From the NCBI RefSeq assembly GCF_014203595.1, contig NZ_JACHJK010000016.1, positions 62,001 to 126,000 on the forward strand: a stretch of DNA of 64,000 nucleotides, read 5' to 3'. This DNA comes from Streptomyces echinatus. GTDB taxonomy: Bacteria; Actinomycetota; Actinomycetes; Streptomycetales; Streptomycetaceae. Of this stretch, positions 32,918 through 41,030 are shown piece after piece (positions within the stretch are counted from its first letter, which is position 1; every line of letters begins with the position of its first letter). Below the pieces are notes generated by a model. The model searched no databases, was not told where the DNA came from, and worked only from the letters and a program-made list of their open reading frames with translations. A program made the translations under genes and the position numbers.

Positions 32918-33694
32918 GTGACACAGAAGCCCGTGGGCATCGGGGAGAATTACGGACCCGATGGCACCGGAAGGGTGGCGGACGGCTCATTCCCGTATCC
33001 CGGCCTGTCTCAGTACTCAGCGGTGCTGCGGTTCAACAACAACCCGGGAGGCTGGGTGGACTCCCCTGTCCAGGCCACCGCGTTCCAGCAGTGCACCCGA
33101 TGGGACCGCAGCCTTCCGGTACGTCTGCTCTTCGGGGTCAACGACCCGAAACTCGATGACAACGGCGGCATGTGGAAGTTCCGGGTGCCGATCTACAAGG
33201 CCTCCGTATCCGCCACGAACGCCATGGACCGGTGCAGCAGAAGGGCGCCCGCGAGCAGCCCCGGAGACCGTGACGAACTGGTCAGCGTATGGGGAAAGGA
33301 GGCCGGAAGCTTGCCCTCCGGGCCCAACCCGGGAAACGTCCTCGCCCAGGGGAACGTCGTGCGGATCATCCCTGACCTCAGGAGCACGATCACCATCGAC
33401 TACTGGAACAACTGGGTGTACCCGAACGGCAACCTCCTGGCCGCACCGCCCAGCGGGTGGCCCTATCCGGAGCTGTTCCAGTTCTCCGCCGTACTCAGGT
33501 TCAACAACAACCCGGGCGGCTGGGTCGGCCCGCCGGCTCAGGCCACGGCGTTCGGTGGCTGCATGACCTGGACGGACAGTCGGCCCGTGCGGCTGCTGTC
33601 CGGGGTGAACGATCCCGATGTCAGCGACAACTCATCCTCCCAGTACCCGGGCGCCCCCTCATGGAAGTTCCGGGTCCTCGTCTACAAGAGCTGA
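32918..33694 (+). CDS. Duplicated PA-IL/LecA-like putative lectin
   Basis: A 258-residue protein with two related parts. Residues about 33-94 and 190-257 share SAVLRFNNNPGGWV, QATAF, PVRLL.GVNDP..(D/S)DN and WKFRV..YK. The second copy is preceded by a strand region (GNVLAQGNVVRIIPDL, then TITIDYWNNW) that resembles the first half of Pseudomonas LecA (PA-IL); the first copy lacks it. The NDP...DN loop is in the place of LecA's calcium- and galactose-binding loop. No signal peptide is seen, as in LecA. The GTG at 32918 follows a run of G residues. Lectin function is inferred from pattern similarity only; the gene itself looks real. Confidence 0.68.
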   Translation: MTQKPVGIGENYGPDGTGRVADGSFPYPGLSQYSAVLRFNNNPGGWVDSPVQATAFQQCTRWDRSLPVRLLFGVNDPKLDDNGGMWKFRVPIYKASVSATNAMDRCSRRAPASSPGDRDELVSVWGKEAGSLPSGPNPGNVLAQGNVVRIIPDLRSTITIDYWNNWVYPNGNLLAAPPSGWPYPELFQFSAVLRFNNNPGGWVGPPAQATAFGGCMTWTDSRPVRLLSGVNDPDVSDNSSSQYPGAPSWKFRVLVYKS

Positions 33695-33735
33695 CCACGA
33701 CACCATGCGGCTGTTTACAGCCGATGGTCCCCCAC

Positions 33736-33757
33736 GGTCCCGCTCCCCGGCGGGACC
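33736..33757. terminator. Hairpin between convergent LecA-like and TetR genes
   Basis: An 8-bp perfect stem (33736-33743 with 33750-33757) and 6-base loop lie between the convergent stops at 33694 and 33806. It is a plausible terminator. Confidence 0.55.
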
Positions 33758-33805
33758 TGCCGGACGAAGACGGCGGCCGGGCTCGGGGCCCGGGAGCGGC
33801 GCGGG

Positions 33806-34534
33806 TCACTCGGTGTCGAGGCCGTCTATGAGCCGGCCCAGGAATCGGGTGAAGGTGGCTTCGGCGGTGACGGGGCGCACGGGCGCGGAGAGGGCTTCGG
33901 CGAGTTCCGGGTGGTGACCGTCGGCGGCGACGGCGGCGAGGTAGCGGGCCTCGGCCGCGGCCCTGTCCGGGGACCGGGAGACCGCGGCCTGCGCGACCTC
34001 GTGGGCGACGTGCCCGGCCACGAACGCGGTGAGCTGGGCGAAGATCTCCAGCTTCGCCGCACCGTCCAGCCCGGTGGGCCGCAGGACGGCGAGCGTGTGC
34101 TCCAGGAAGGCCAGCGTGTTGGGGCCCGGTACGCGCCGGGTGGACAGGGCGGCGGGCAGCCAGGGGTGGCGCAGCATGTGCGCGCGTTGCGTGTGGGCGA
34201 TGGCCTTCAGGTCGGCACGCCAGTCGCCGCTGGGCGGGGCGGGCGCCGTCAGCTCACCGCTGACGTGGTCGACCATCAGTTCCAGCAGTGTCTCCTTGTC
34301 GGGCGCGTAGCTGTAGAGCGACATGACACCCGCTCCGATCTCGGCGGCCACCCGTCGCATGGTGACCGCTTCGAGTCCTTCCGCATCCGCCAGGGCGACG
34401 GCCGCCGCGGTGATCGCCTCCCGGCTGAAGGAGGGTCTGCGGCCCCTGCGGGGTTCGCCGGAACGCAGCCAGAGCTGTGCTGGGTCCACGCCGGTGGTAC
34501 CGGGCGTGCCGTCACTGGACACGGGCTCGCTCAC
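33806..34534 (-). CDS. TetR family regulator divergent from CocE hydrolase
   Basis: A regulator of about 242 residues. After a short Gly/Pro tail, the helix-turn-helix is at about residues 35-80: FSREAITAAAVALADAEGLE, then MRRVAAEIGAGVMSLYSYAP. The C-terminal region (MLRHPWLPAALSTRRVPGPN, then FLEHTLAVLRPTGLDGAAKL) is the TetR_C_1-type ligand domain seen in tetracycline-like repressors. The GTG at 34534 is preceded by AGGGGAAA; a GTG at 34522 is possible. It is divergent from the hydrolase gene at 34622, with two perfect inverted repeats between them. Confidence 0.9.
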   Translation of the reverse strand: MSEPVSSDGTPGTTGVDPAQLWLRSGEPRRGRRPSFSREAITAAAVALADAEGLEAVTMRRVAAEIGAGVMSLYSYAPDKETLLELMVDHVSGELTAPAPPSGDWRADLKAIAHTQRAHMLRHPWLPAALSTRRVPGPNTLAFLEHTLAVLRPTGLDGAAKLEIFAQLTAFVAGHVAHEVAQAAVSRSPDRAAAEARYLAAVAADGHHPELAEALSAPVRPVTAEATFTRFLGRLIDGLDTE

Positions 34535-34566
34535 CTTTCCCCTGGTTGTCGAGGCAGTTCTCGCCG

Positions 34567-34603
34567 GACCATCCAAACATGGTCTATTCTCGTACACCGT
34601 ACG
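34567..34603. promoter_or_regulatory. Two perfect inverted repeats between the TetR and CocE genes
   Basis: GACCAT (34567-34572) pairs with ATGGTC (34579-34584), and CGTAC (34591-34595) pairs with GTACG (34599-34603). TCTATT between them could be a -10 box for the hydrolase gene. Such a site should let the divergent TetR protein control both genes. Confidence 0.55.
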
Positions 34604-34621
34604 GAATAAAGGAGGGGAACC

Positions 34622-36307
34622 ATGCCACCACGCATGTCCGACGCCGTGACCGGCCCGGCCTGGGCGTCGCCGGCCGGGAAGCCGCCGCTGTCCTCGCGGA
34701 TGATGAGGGCGACCTGGCGGGGTCTGCCGGCGAAGCGGTACGAGGTCGGGTGGGAGCCGGGACTGGTGGTGCCGGCCGGCGACGGCAGCCCGCTGATCAC
34801 GGACCACTACTTCCCGCGTGCCGAGGGGGACTTCCCCACCCTCCTCGTCCGCTCGCCTTACGGCCGAGGCCTGCCGTGGTCGCCCCAGTACGGCCTGCTC
34901 TTCGCCGAGCAGGGGTTCCACGTGGTCCTGCAGAGCTGCCGCGGCACGGGCGGTTCGGGCGGCGTGTTCGACCTGTGGCGCAACGAGGCCGCCGACGGCC
35001 GGGCCACGGTGGCCTGGCTGCGCCGGCAGCCCTGGTTCACCGGGACGCTGGGCACGGTGGGCCCCAGCTATCTGGGCTATGTGCAATGGGCCCTCGCGCT
35101 GGACCCGCCGCCGGAACTGAAGGCCATGGTGGTGCAGGTGGGGCTGCACGATCCGTACGCCCTGTTCCACGCCGAGGGTGCGCTGCGGCTGGAGAACGTC
35201 CTCGCCGTCGGCCTGGGTATGACCTACCAGCACCAGGGCATGGCACCGTTCCTGAGGGCGACGCTGCGCCTGCAGCGCCGCCTGCGCGAGGCCACCACCG
35301 CACGTCCCCTGCGCGGGGCGTACGCCGCGGCCCTCGGCGGCGAACTCCCCTGGCTGGACGACGTGATGACACATCCGGACGCCGAAGACCCCTACTGGCG
35401 TGGCGCGTCGACGGCAAAGGCGGCGGAGCGACTGCGCGTACCCACGGCTCTGATCACCGGATGGCACGACGCACTGGCCGACCAGACCTTCGAACAGTAC
35501 GAACGGCTGTGCCGGGCCGATTGCGACACCGCACTGCTCGTCGGTCCCTGGACCCACACCTCCGCCCTGCAGCAGGGATGGCCCGAGGTGTTCGCCGAGA
35601 GTCTCGCCTGGCTGCGCGCTCACCTGCACGCCGACACCTCCGGCCTGCGTCCCACCAAGGTGCGCGTGCACACCGGCGGCGAAGACGCATGGCGGGATCT
35701 GCCGGACTGGCCGCCGGCTCTCACCGGCACCTCCTGGTACCCCGCCCCGGACGGACATCTCACCCGGCAGGCCTCCACGGACTCCGCCCCACTGGCGTCG
35801 TTCCGCTACGACCCGGCCGACCCCACCCCCTCCCTCGGCGGCCCGCTTCTCTCCCGCACCGCCGGCCCACGCGACAACGGCACCCTGGAGGCCCGCGATG
35901 ACGTCCTGACGTTCACCGGCCCACCGCTGACGGAGGCCGTCGATGTGCTGGGCCCGGTCTCCGCACGGCTGACCGTCTCCACGGACACCGGGTACGCCGA
36001 CGTCTTCACCCGCCTGTGTGACGTCGACGAACAGGGCCGGTCCGTCAACGTCTGCGACGGGCTGGGCCGGATTCGCGCGACCGGACACGCGTCCTCACAG
36101 GTCACCGTGGCGATGAGTGCCACGGCCCACCGCTTCGCCGCGGGTCACCGGATCCGCTGGCAGATCAGTGGAGGCGCCCATCCGCGCTACGCCCGGCATC
36201 CCGGCACAGGGGACCCACGGGTGGACGCCATCACCTTCACACCGGTGCACATCACACTCCACACGGACTCGACGCTGATCCTCCCGTCCGGTCCTCCGCT
36301 CACCTGA
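34622..36307 (+). CDS. CocE/NonD family hydrolase (X-Pro dipeptidyl-peptidase fold)
   Basis: A 561-residue alpha/beta hydrolase of the CocE/NonD family. The nucleophile motif is GTVGPSYLGY with Ser at about residue 149. The catalytic Asp is probably in ITGWHDALADQTF near residue 280 and the His in LVGPWTHTSA near residue 305. The C-terminal jelly roll (about 410-560) is the X-Pro dipeptidyl-peptidase C-terminal domain, with GPVSARLTVSTDTGYADVFT. Relatives hydrolyse esters such as cocaine, or peptides. AAAGGAGGGG precedes the ATG. A TetR regulator is divergent, so the enzyme is probably induced by its substrate. Confidence 0.92.
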   Translation: MPPRMSDAVTGPAWASPAGKPPLSSRMMRATWRGLPAKRYEVGWEPGLVVPAGDGSPLITDHYFPRAEGDFPTLLVRSPYGRGLPWSPQYGLLFAEQGFHVVLQSCRGTGGSGGVFDLWRNEAADGRATVAWLRRQPWFTGTLGTVGPSYLGYVQWALALDPPPELKAMVVQVGLHDPYALFHAEGALRLENVLAVGLGMTYQHQGMAPFLRATLRLQRRLREATTARPLRGAYAAALGGELPWLDDVMTHPDAEDPYWRGASTAKAAERLRVPTALITGWHDALADQTFEQYERLCRADCDTALLVGPWTHTSALQQGWPEVFAESLAWLRAHLHADTSGLRPTKVRVHTGGEDAWRDLPDWPPALTGTSWYPAPDGHLTRQASTDSAPLASFRYDPADPTPSLGGPLLSRTAGPRDNGTLEARDDVLTFTGPPLTEAVDVLGPVSARLTVSTDTGYADVFTRLCDVDEQGRSVNVCDGLGRIRATGHASSQVTVAMSATAHRFAAGHRIRWQISGGAHPRYARHPGTGDPRVDAITFTPVHITLHTDSTLILPSGPPLT

Positions 36308-36746
36308 CTCGCAGAACCAGGCCACGCGCGGCGCGGCGACGGCGCGCCGCTCACGCATGAGCGCGTCGTCGAGCGGATGACCCCGCGAATAGCGCATCAG
36401 GGCCCAATACTTGTCGCCGCCGAGGAAACAGCCGCCGGTGTGATGCAGGTAGAGGAATCGTCCCACCTGGTCGATGAGGATCGTCCCGCCGTCGTACGTG
36501 TCGTGCGCGACGGGGAAGACCTTCCGTGTCCTCGGGAGAGGTGTGCAAGGGCGCCACGAGACCGACGTGCTCACGCAGGAAGTCGAGAGCGGGCGCGATG
36601 ACGTCCAGGCTGCCGCCGTCGTTGCGGAAAGACTCCACTGCGCTTTCCGCCTCGGCAGCGGCGATGCCGTCGCACCGGCGTCCCGGGTGCCATCCGGCCT
36701 TGGTCAGCCAGGCGTCCACCGCCTCCGGCGACTTCAATGCGGGCAC
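36308..36746 (-). pseudogene. Frameshifted SUKH-like (immunity/SMI1-type) gene
   Basis: Two frames together make one protein. From the GTG at 36746 the first frame reads VDAWLTKAGWHPGRRCDGIA and ends usefully at PLHTSPEDT. The second reads KVFPVAHDTYDGGTILIDQV, GRFLYLHHTGGCFLGGD and ALMRYSRGHPLDDAL. Removing one G near 36525 (in GACACGGAAGG) joins them. The joined protein resembles SUKH-3 domain proteins, which often act as immunity proteins to polymorphic toxins. Without the correction the reading stops at 36351. The left limit is uncertain because the second frame continues into the hydrolase gene. A sequencing error cannot be excluded. Confidence 0.65.
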
Positions 36747-36837
36747 GGTTCTCGTCCTCTGGCGGTGACGGCCCGGGTTCGGCGGACATGGCTCGCGGCA
36801 CCTGTCGGAACGTCACTTCCGGGGCCAAGATAGCCGT

Positions 36838-39105
36838 GTGAGCGGGGACACACACGGCGGGGACCGGATCGACTTCAGGAACGGGACGTTCCGAGGTGAG
36901 GCGATCGGGAAGAAGGTGGAGCATCACCACCACTACGGACCGATGCCGCACGTAGAGGACGCGCTCCCGCCGGCAGCTTTCGAGTTCACCGGGCGCGACG
37001 AGGAACTCGGCTCGCTGCTGACGGCCTTGGCCCCCGCCGGCGCCGGCCGCGCTCCGGTCCCGGTCACCGCGGTGGTCGGGCTGGGCGGTGTGGGCAAGAC
37101 CGCTCTGGCCGTGCGGGCCGCTCACACCGCCAGGGAACGCGGCTGGTTCCCGGGCGGCGCGCTGTTCGTCGACGGTCACGGCTACGACGAGTCACCCGCC
37201 GGATCCGAACAGCTCCTGGAGGCCCTGCTGCGCGCCCTGGGCGTGGCGGCCGCGCACGTGCCGGGCACGCTGGACGAGCGCGCCGGGCTCTACCGCTCGG
37301 TCCTGGCCGAGCGGGCCCGCACCAGCGGCCGCGTGCTGATCGTGGTGGACAACGCCTCGCACCCCGGGCAGGTCAGACCACTGCTGCCCGGTCACACCGC
37401 GCACCGGGTGCTCGTCACGTCGCGCGACACCATGCCCCAGCTCGGTGCCCACGTGCTCCATCTGGACATCCTCGGCCCGGAGGTGGCCCGGGACGTCCTG
37501 CACGGCGCGCTGCGCACGGCGGCCCCCGCCGACCGACGCGTCCTGGACGACCCCGGGGCGACCATGCGGCTGTGCGAGCTGTGCGGGGGGCTGCCCCTGG
37601 CGCTGCAGATCGCGGCCGCTCTGCTGATCACCGATCCGGGAAAGCCGGTGGCGGAACTCGTGTCGGAGCTGGCCGGCTCCGCCACGCTCCTCGATCACCT
37701 GGACGACGGCGAACGGGGCGTGCGGGCCGCCTTCGACCTGTCGTACCGCCGCCTGGACCCGGAACCCGCGCGCCTGTTCCGCTTCTTGGCCCTCGCGCCG
37801 GGATCGGAGACGAGCGACGAGGCGATCACCTTTCTGTGCGGAGCCGGCGCCCTGCCGCGGCGGGAGCTCAACGTCCTGATCCGCGCCCACCTGGTCGCTC
37901 CCGGCAGCGTGCGGGGCCGCTGGACCCTGCACGACCTGGTACGGGCCTACGCGCTGGACCAGGTCTCCGGGCAGGAGGCGCTGCAGCAGGAGGGTGCGCT
38001 GGCCCGGGCCCGGCTGCTCGCCCAGTACCAGCGGCGGGCCGAGGCGGCCGACTGGTATCTGCAGGCCCGGGTGGGCCGGGCGCCGGCGGCCGGCTTCAGC
38101 GGCCGGGAGGAGGCGCTGAGCTGGCTCGAGCGGGAGCGTACCGGTCTCGTCTCCGCGGCGCTGTGGGCGGCCGACCCCGCCTACGCCCGGGCCGGGCTGG
38201 GACTGGCTCTGCGCCTTCACGGGTATCTCAGCTGGCAGCGGTACTTCGACGACGCCGTGTCCGTCTTCCGGTGCGCCGTGGAGACGGCGGGCGCGCTGCG
38301 CGACGGCCTGAGCGCGGGCAAAGCGTGGAACTGTCTGGGACTGGCTCTGCGCAACAACCGCAGAATCGAGGAGGCCGTAGCGGCGCACACCCGGGCGTGC
38401 GAGATCCACCGGGAGCGTGGCGACCGGCTCGAGGAGGGGAGGACCTGGGACATGCTGGGCATCTCCCTGACCGAGGCGCGCAGGTTCGACGACGCGATCG
38501 CGGCCCATGAACGTGCCCGTGAACTGGTGCACGCATGCGGAGACACCCAGGCCGAGGCCTCGGCCTGGAACAACCTCGGGCGCGCCCGGTTCAAGCTGGG
38601 CCGGTTCGAGGAGTCGGTCGTCGCGCTCACCCGGGCCCGCGAGATGTTCCGTTCGGTCGGCGACCGGTTCCGCGAGGCCACCGCGGCCAACAACCTGGGG
38701 CGCTCCTTCCGGGAGACCGGGCGCCTGGAGGAGGCGCTGGCCGCCCACACCACCGCTCGGGCGGTCTTCGAGGAGCTGGGCACCCGCGAGCGCGTCGCGA
38801 CGGCATGGAACGACTCGGGTACCGCCCTGTCCGCGCTGGGCCGATGGGGCGAGGCCGTCGACGCGCATCTGCGTGCCGTACGGGCGTACCAGGACCTGGG
38901 CGACCGGCATCGGCAGGCGGTCGCGGGCAACGACCTCGGGGTCACGCTCCGGCGCGCGGGCCGCCGCGACGAGGCTCGCGACGAGCATCTTCGTGCCCTG
39001 CGCCTCTTCCGGGAACTCGCCGACCCGCACGGTGAGGACGAGACGCTCCGGCACCTCGCCGCCGTGGCGGAAACCGAACGGCTCGGGGAAGCGGGGAACC
39101 GATGA
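36838..39105 (+). CDS. NB-ARC/TPR STAND protein (FxsT-like)
   Basis: A 755-residue signal-transduction ATPase. A polar, His-rich N-terminal segment (GKKVEHHHHYGP) is followed by an NB-ARC domain: P-loop GLGGVGKTA at about residues 81-89, Walker B RVLIVVDNASH near 158, sensor VLVTSRDTMP and GGLPLAL. From about residue 460 there are at least seven tetratricopeptide repeats, with A..WN.LG...... patterns at 42-residue spacing. Such NB-ARC/TPR proteins accompany several actinobacterial radical SAM peptide systems. The GTG start follows a weak ribosome site. Its stop overlaps the radical SAM start (ATGA), so both are made together. Confidence 0.9.
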   Translation: MSGDTHGGDRIDFRNGTFRGEAIGKKVEHHHHYGPMPHVEDALPPAAFEFTGRDEELGSLLTALAPAGAGRAPVPVTAVVGLGGVGKTALAVRAAHTARERGWFPGGALFVDGHGYDESPAGSEQLLEALLRALGVAAAHVPGTLDERAGLYRSVLAERARTSGRVLIVVDNASHPGQVRPLLPGHTAHRVLVTSRDTMPQLGAHVLHLDILGPEVARDVLHGALRTAAPADRRVLDDPGATMRLCELCGGLPLALQIAAALLITDPGKPVAELVSELAGSATLLDHLDDGERGVRAAFDLSYRRLDPEPARLFRFLALAPGSETSDEAITFLCGAGALPRRELNVLIRAHLVAPGSVRGRWTLHDLVRAYALDQVSGQEALQQEGALARARLLAQYQRRAEAADWYLQARVGRAPAAGFSGREEALSWLERERTGLVSAALWAADPAYARAGLGLALRLHGYLSWQRYFDDAVSVFRCAVETAGALRDGLSAGKAWNCLGLALRNNRRIEEAVAAHTRACEIHRERGDRLEEGRTWDMLGISLTEARRFDDAIAAHERARELVHACGDTQAEASAWNNLGRARFKLGRFEESVVALTRAREMFRSVGDRFREATAANNLGRSFRETGRLEEALAAHTTARAVFEELGTRERVATAWNDSGTALSALGRWGEAVDAHLRAVRAYQDLGDRHRQAVAGNDLGVTLRRAGRRDEARDEHLRALRLFRELADPHGEDETLRHLAAVAETERLGEAGNR

Positions 39106-40232
39106 GGCAGCCGCCGCTGCGGCCTCGACTGGCGAGGACGAGTTCCCTCGTGCTGGTCCAGCCGACACCGCTGTGCAACCTCGACTGCCGCTACTGCTAC
39201 CTGCCCTCGCGGGGGCTCGCTCGCGTGATGTCCCACGAGGTCGCCGACGCCGTCGCGGAAACCGTCGCCGCCTGGTCGGAGCACCACCCTGTCACGGTGC
39301 TGTGGCACGGCGGCGAGCCGCTCACCGCGGGGGTGTCCCGGCTGCGGGCACTGCTGGACCGGTTCCCCGCGGGCCGTGAGCATCTCGTGCGGCACGCCGT
39401 GCAGACCAACGCATCGCTCATCGACGAGGCGTGGTGCCGGCTGTTCACGGAGCGGCGCATCAGCGTCTCCGTCAGCGTCGACGGTCCTGGACCCGGTTCC
39501 GCCCGGCTGGACCGCGGCGGCCGGGACGCCACCGACCGCGCGCTGCGGGGTGTCGGGCTGCTCAAGGAGCACGGCATCGCGTTCGGCGCCATCGCCGTCG
39601 TGGCCGACCCGTCTTCGCGCAAGGCGGCCGAGCTGCACCGGTGGTTCGCCGCTCTCGGCTGCCGCGTTCTGGGGGTGAACCTGGTGGAACGCAAGGGCGT
39701 GAACGCCTGGACCGTCCGCGACGACGAGAACGTCGCGGAGTTCTGGGCCACGCTGGCGGCCCGCGGGCGTGCCGACCGGCGCATGTCCCTGCGGGATGTG
39801 GAGCACGCCTGGCGGTACGTCAGGGCGGAGCTGGCCGGAGTGACCGGGCGGTGGGCCGACCAGCCGGTCGATCCGTTGCCCATGGTCACCTGGGACGGGC
39901 AGGTGGTTGCCCTCAGCCCGGACCTCGCGGGCTTCTCCTCCGCGCGCCACGGTCCGTTCACCGTCGGCGATGTGCGGGAGTCCGGGCTGGCCGGCTGTCT
40001 GGCCCGGGCCGAGGAGACGCCCTGGGTCGCCGAGGCCCTCGACGGGGTCGGCTCCTGTCGCGCCGCATGCGATCTGTTCGCGTACTGCCGGGGCGGTCAG
40101 GCCGCCAACAAGTACTTCGAGACCGGTCGGCTGGACGCGACCGAGACCCGCTTCTGCCGCAACGGCAGAAAACTCCTGATGGAAGGACTCCTGCGCGATG
40201 CGGAACGAGTTGCCGGAGAAGCCCGGGATTGA
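39102..40232 (+). CDS. Radical SAM/SPASM peptide maturase (FxsB-like, cyclophane-forming class)
   Basis: A 376-residue enzyme. The radical SAM cluster motif CNLDCRYC holds Cys 25, 29 and 32. WHGGEPL near residue 69 is the GGE SAM-contact motif. The C-terminal SPASM-type region has Cys 319, 323, 329 and 352 within CRAACDLFAYCRGGQAANKY, then ETGRLDATETRFC; this GG..NK..E.G...TET..C pattern is characteristic of FxsB-like maturases that cross-link aromatic side chains in peptides. Its ATG overlaps the NB-ARC/TPR stop, and a 60-codon gene overlaps its own 3' end by 35 bases. It should modify a peptide; that peptide is probably the downstream product. Confidence 0.9.
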   Translation: MRQPPLRPRLARTSSLVLVQPTPLCNLDCRYCYLPSRGLARVMSHEVADAVAETVAAWSEHHPVTVLWHGGEPLTAGVSRLRALLDRFPAGREHLVRHAVQTNASLIDEAWCRLFTERRISVSVSVDGPGPGSARLDRGGRDATDRALRGVGLLKEHGIAFGAIAVVADPSSRKAAELHRWFAALGCRVLGVNLVERKGVNAWTVRDDENVAEFWATLAARGRADRRMSLRDVEHAWRYVRAELAGVTGRWADQPVDPLPMVTWDGQVVALSPDLAGFSSARHGPFTVGDVRESGLAGCLARAEETPWVAEALDGVGSCRAACDLFAYCRGGQAANKYFETGRLDATETRFCRNGRKLLMEGLLRDAERVAGEARD

Positions 40233-40380
40233 GGAACGCATCCGGTCTCTGGGCGCGGACCAGTTTCCCCAGCCGGATGCCGAGGCCTGCGAGGAGTGCG
40301 GCGACGCCGCGTGCGCACACCCCGGCGTGCTCTATTCGGGCGGCACCGAACCCCCGATCCTTCCCGCGCCCCCTCGGTGA
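40198..40380 (+). CDS. Small Cys/Pro-rich protein, candidate RiPP precursor
   Basis: A 60-residue peptide whose ATG at 40198 lies inside the 3' end of the radical SAM gene, with AAGGA 10 bases upstream. The N-terminal half is charged and helical (MRNELPEKPGIEERIRSLGA), as expected for a leader. The C-terminal half holds three Cys (31, 34, 39), one Phe (23), one Tyr (46), one His (41) and a Pro-rich end. It matches no peptide family that I can name and does not end in FxSxx. The position and leader-core layout suggest the substrate of the radical SAM enzyme. It could instead be a small accessory protein. Confidence 0.6.
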   Translation: MRNELPEKPGIEERIRSLGADQFPQPDAEACEECGDAACAHPGVLYSGGTEPPILPAPPR

Positions 40381-40469
40381 GTCCGGCAGATCCCGTCGTA
40401 CAGCGCGCTGATCCTGTCGCAGCGACCCTTCACCGTCCGGCGCACGAGTCACGAACACCTGCGCACGAG

Positions 40470-40922
40470 TCACAGATCGGCGCACAGGGAGCGGGCGGCC
40501 CCCAGATCCTTCTGCACCGCCGGCTCGGCGAAGTCAGCGAAGCGGAGCTGCTGATTCTGCACCCGGCGCATCGCTTCGGCCAACGGCTTGTACTCGTTGT
40601 CACCCGCGGCCGCCGCGTCGGACAGGACGACGGCGGCGGCGAAGCGGTTGAGGGCGACGTCTCCCTCGGCCCCCTTGGCCCCGTAGTCGGACTCGTCGAA
40701 GCCCTCCAGGGCGTCGCAGGCCCGATGGGCGTCACCGGCCGCGCCGCTGCCGGTGGAACCGTCGCCGCCCCTGAGCGCCCAGGCAGCGCCGACCCCGCCC
40801 GCGCCCAGGACGAGCCCCGCGACGAGGGCGGCGACCACGGCAGGACGGAACCGGCGGGCCGGCGGGGTGGGGCCGAAGTTGCCATAGGGGGCGCTGTAAG
40901 CGGGCGGTGTTGGCGATGACAT
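40470..40922 (-). CDS. Hypothetical membrane-anchored protein
   Basis: A 150-residue protein with a Pro/Tyr-rich cytoplasmic N-terminus (about residues 1-27), one transmembrane helix (about 28-52, FRPAVVAALVAGLVLGAGG) and a soluble extracytoplasmic domain. The latter is helical, with Cys at about residues 70 and 147 that could pair, and DFAEPAVQKDLGAARSLC at the end. I do not recognise the family; single-helix proteins of this layout are frequent in Streptomyces. It is convergent with the small peptide gene and not part of that operon. Confidence 0.75.
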   Translation of the reverse strand: MSSPTPPAYSAPYGNFGPTPPARRFRPAVVAALVAGLVLGAGGVGAAWALRGGDGSTGSGAAGDAHRACDALEGFDESDYGAKGAEGDVALNRFAAAVVLSDAAAAGDNEYKPLAEAMRRVQNQQLRFADFAEPAVQKDLGAARSLCADL

Positions 40923-41030
40923 GCCAGCAGCGTACCGACCGCGAGGCGGCGGGCAACCTTGTGGGCGGGTTGTGAGTCTCCTGAGCGATCACGTCGTGAT
41001 CGGACCCCCGAGGAGACCATCATCAGCACC

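Noticed and set aside
34534..36088. Fusion of the TetR regulator with an upstream minus-strand extension
   Set aside because: The extension is antisense to the CocE gene, and the TetR helix-turn-helix begins right after the GTG at 34534.
40198..40380. Naming the small peptide FxsA of the FxSxx-COOH system
   Set aside because: The peptide ends in APPR, not FxSxx, although the maturase is FxsB-like.
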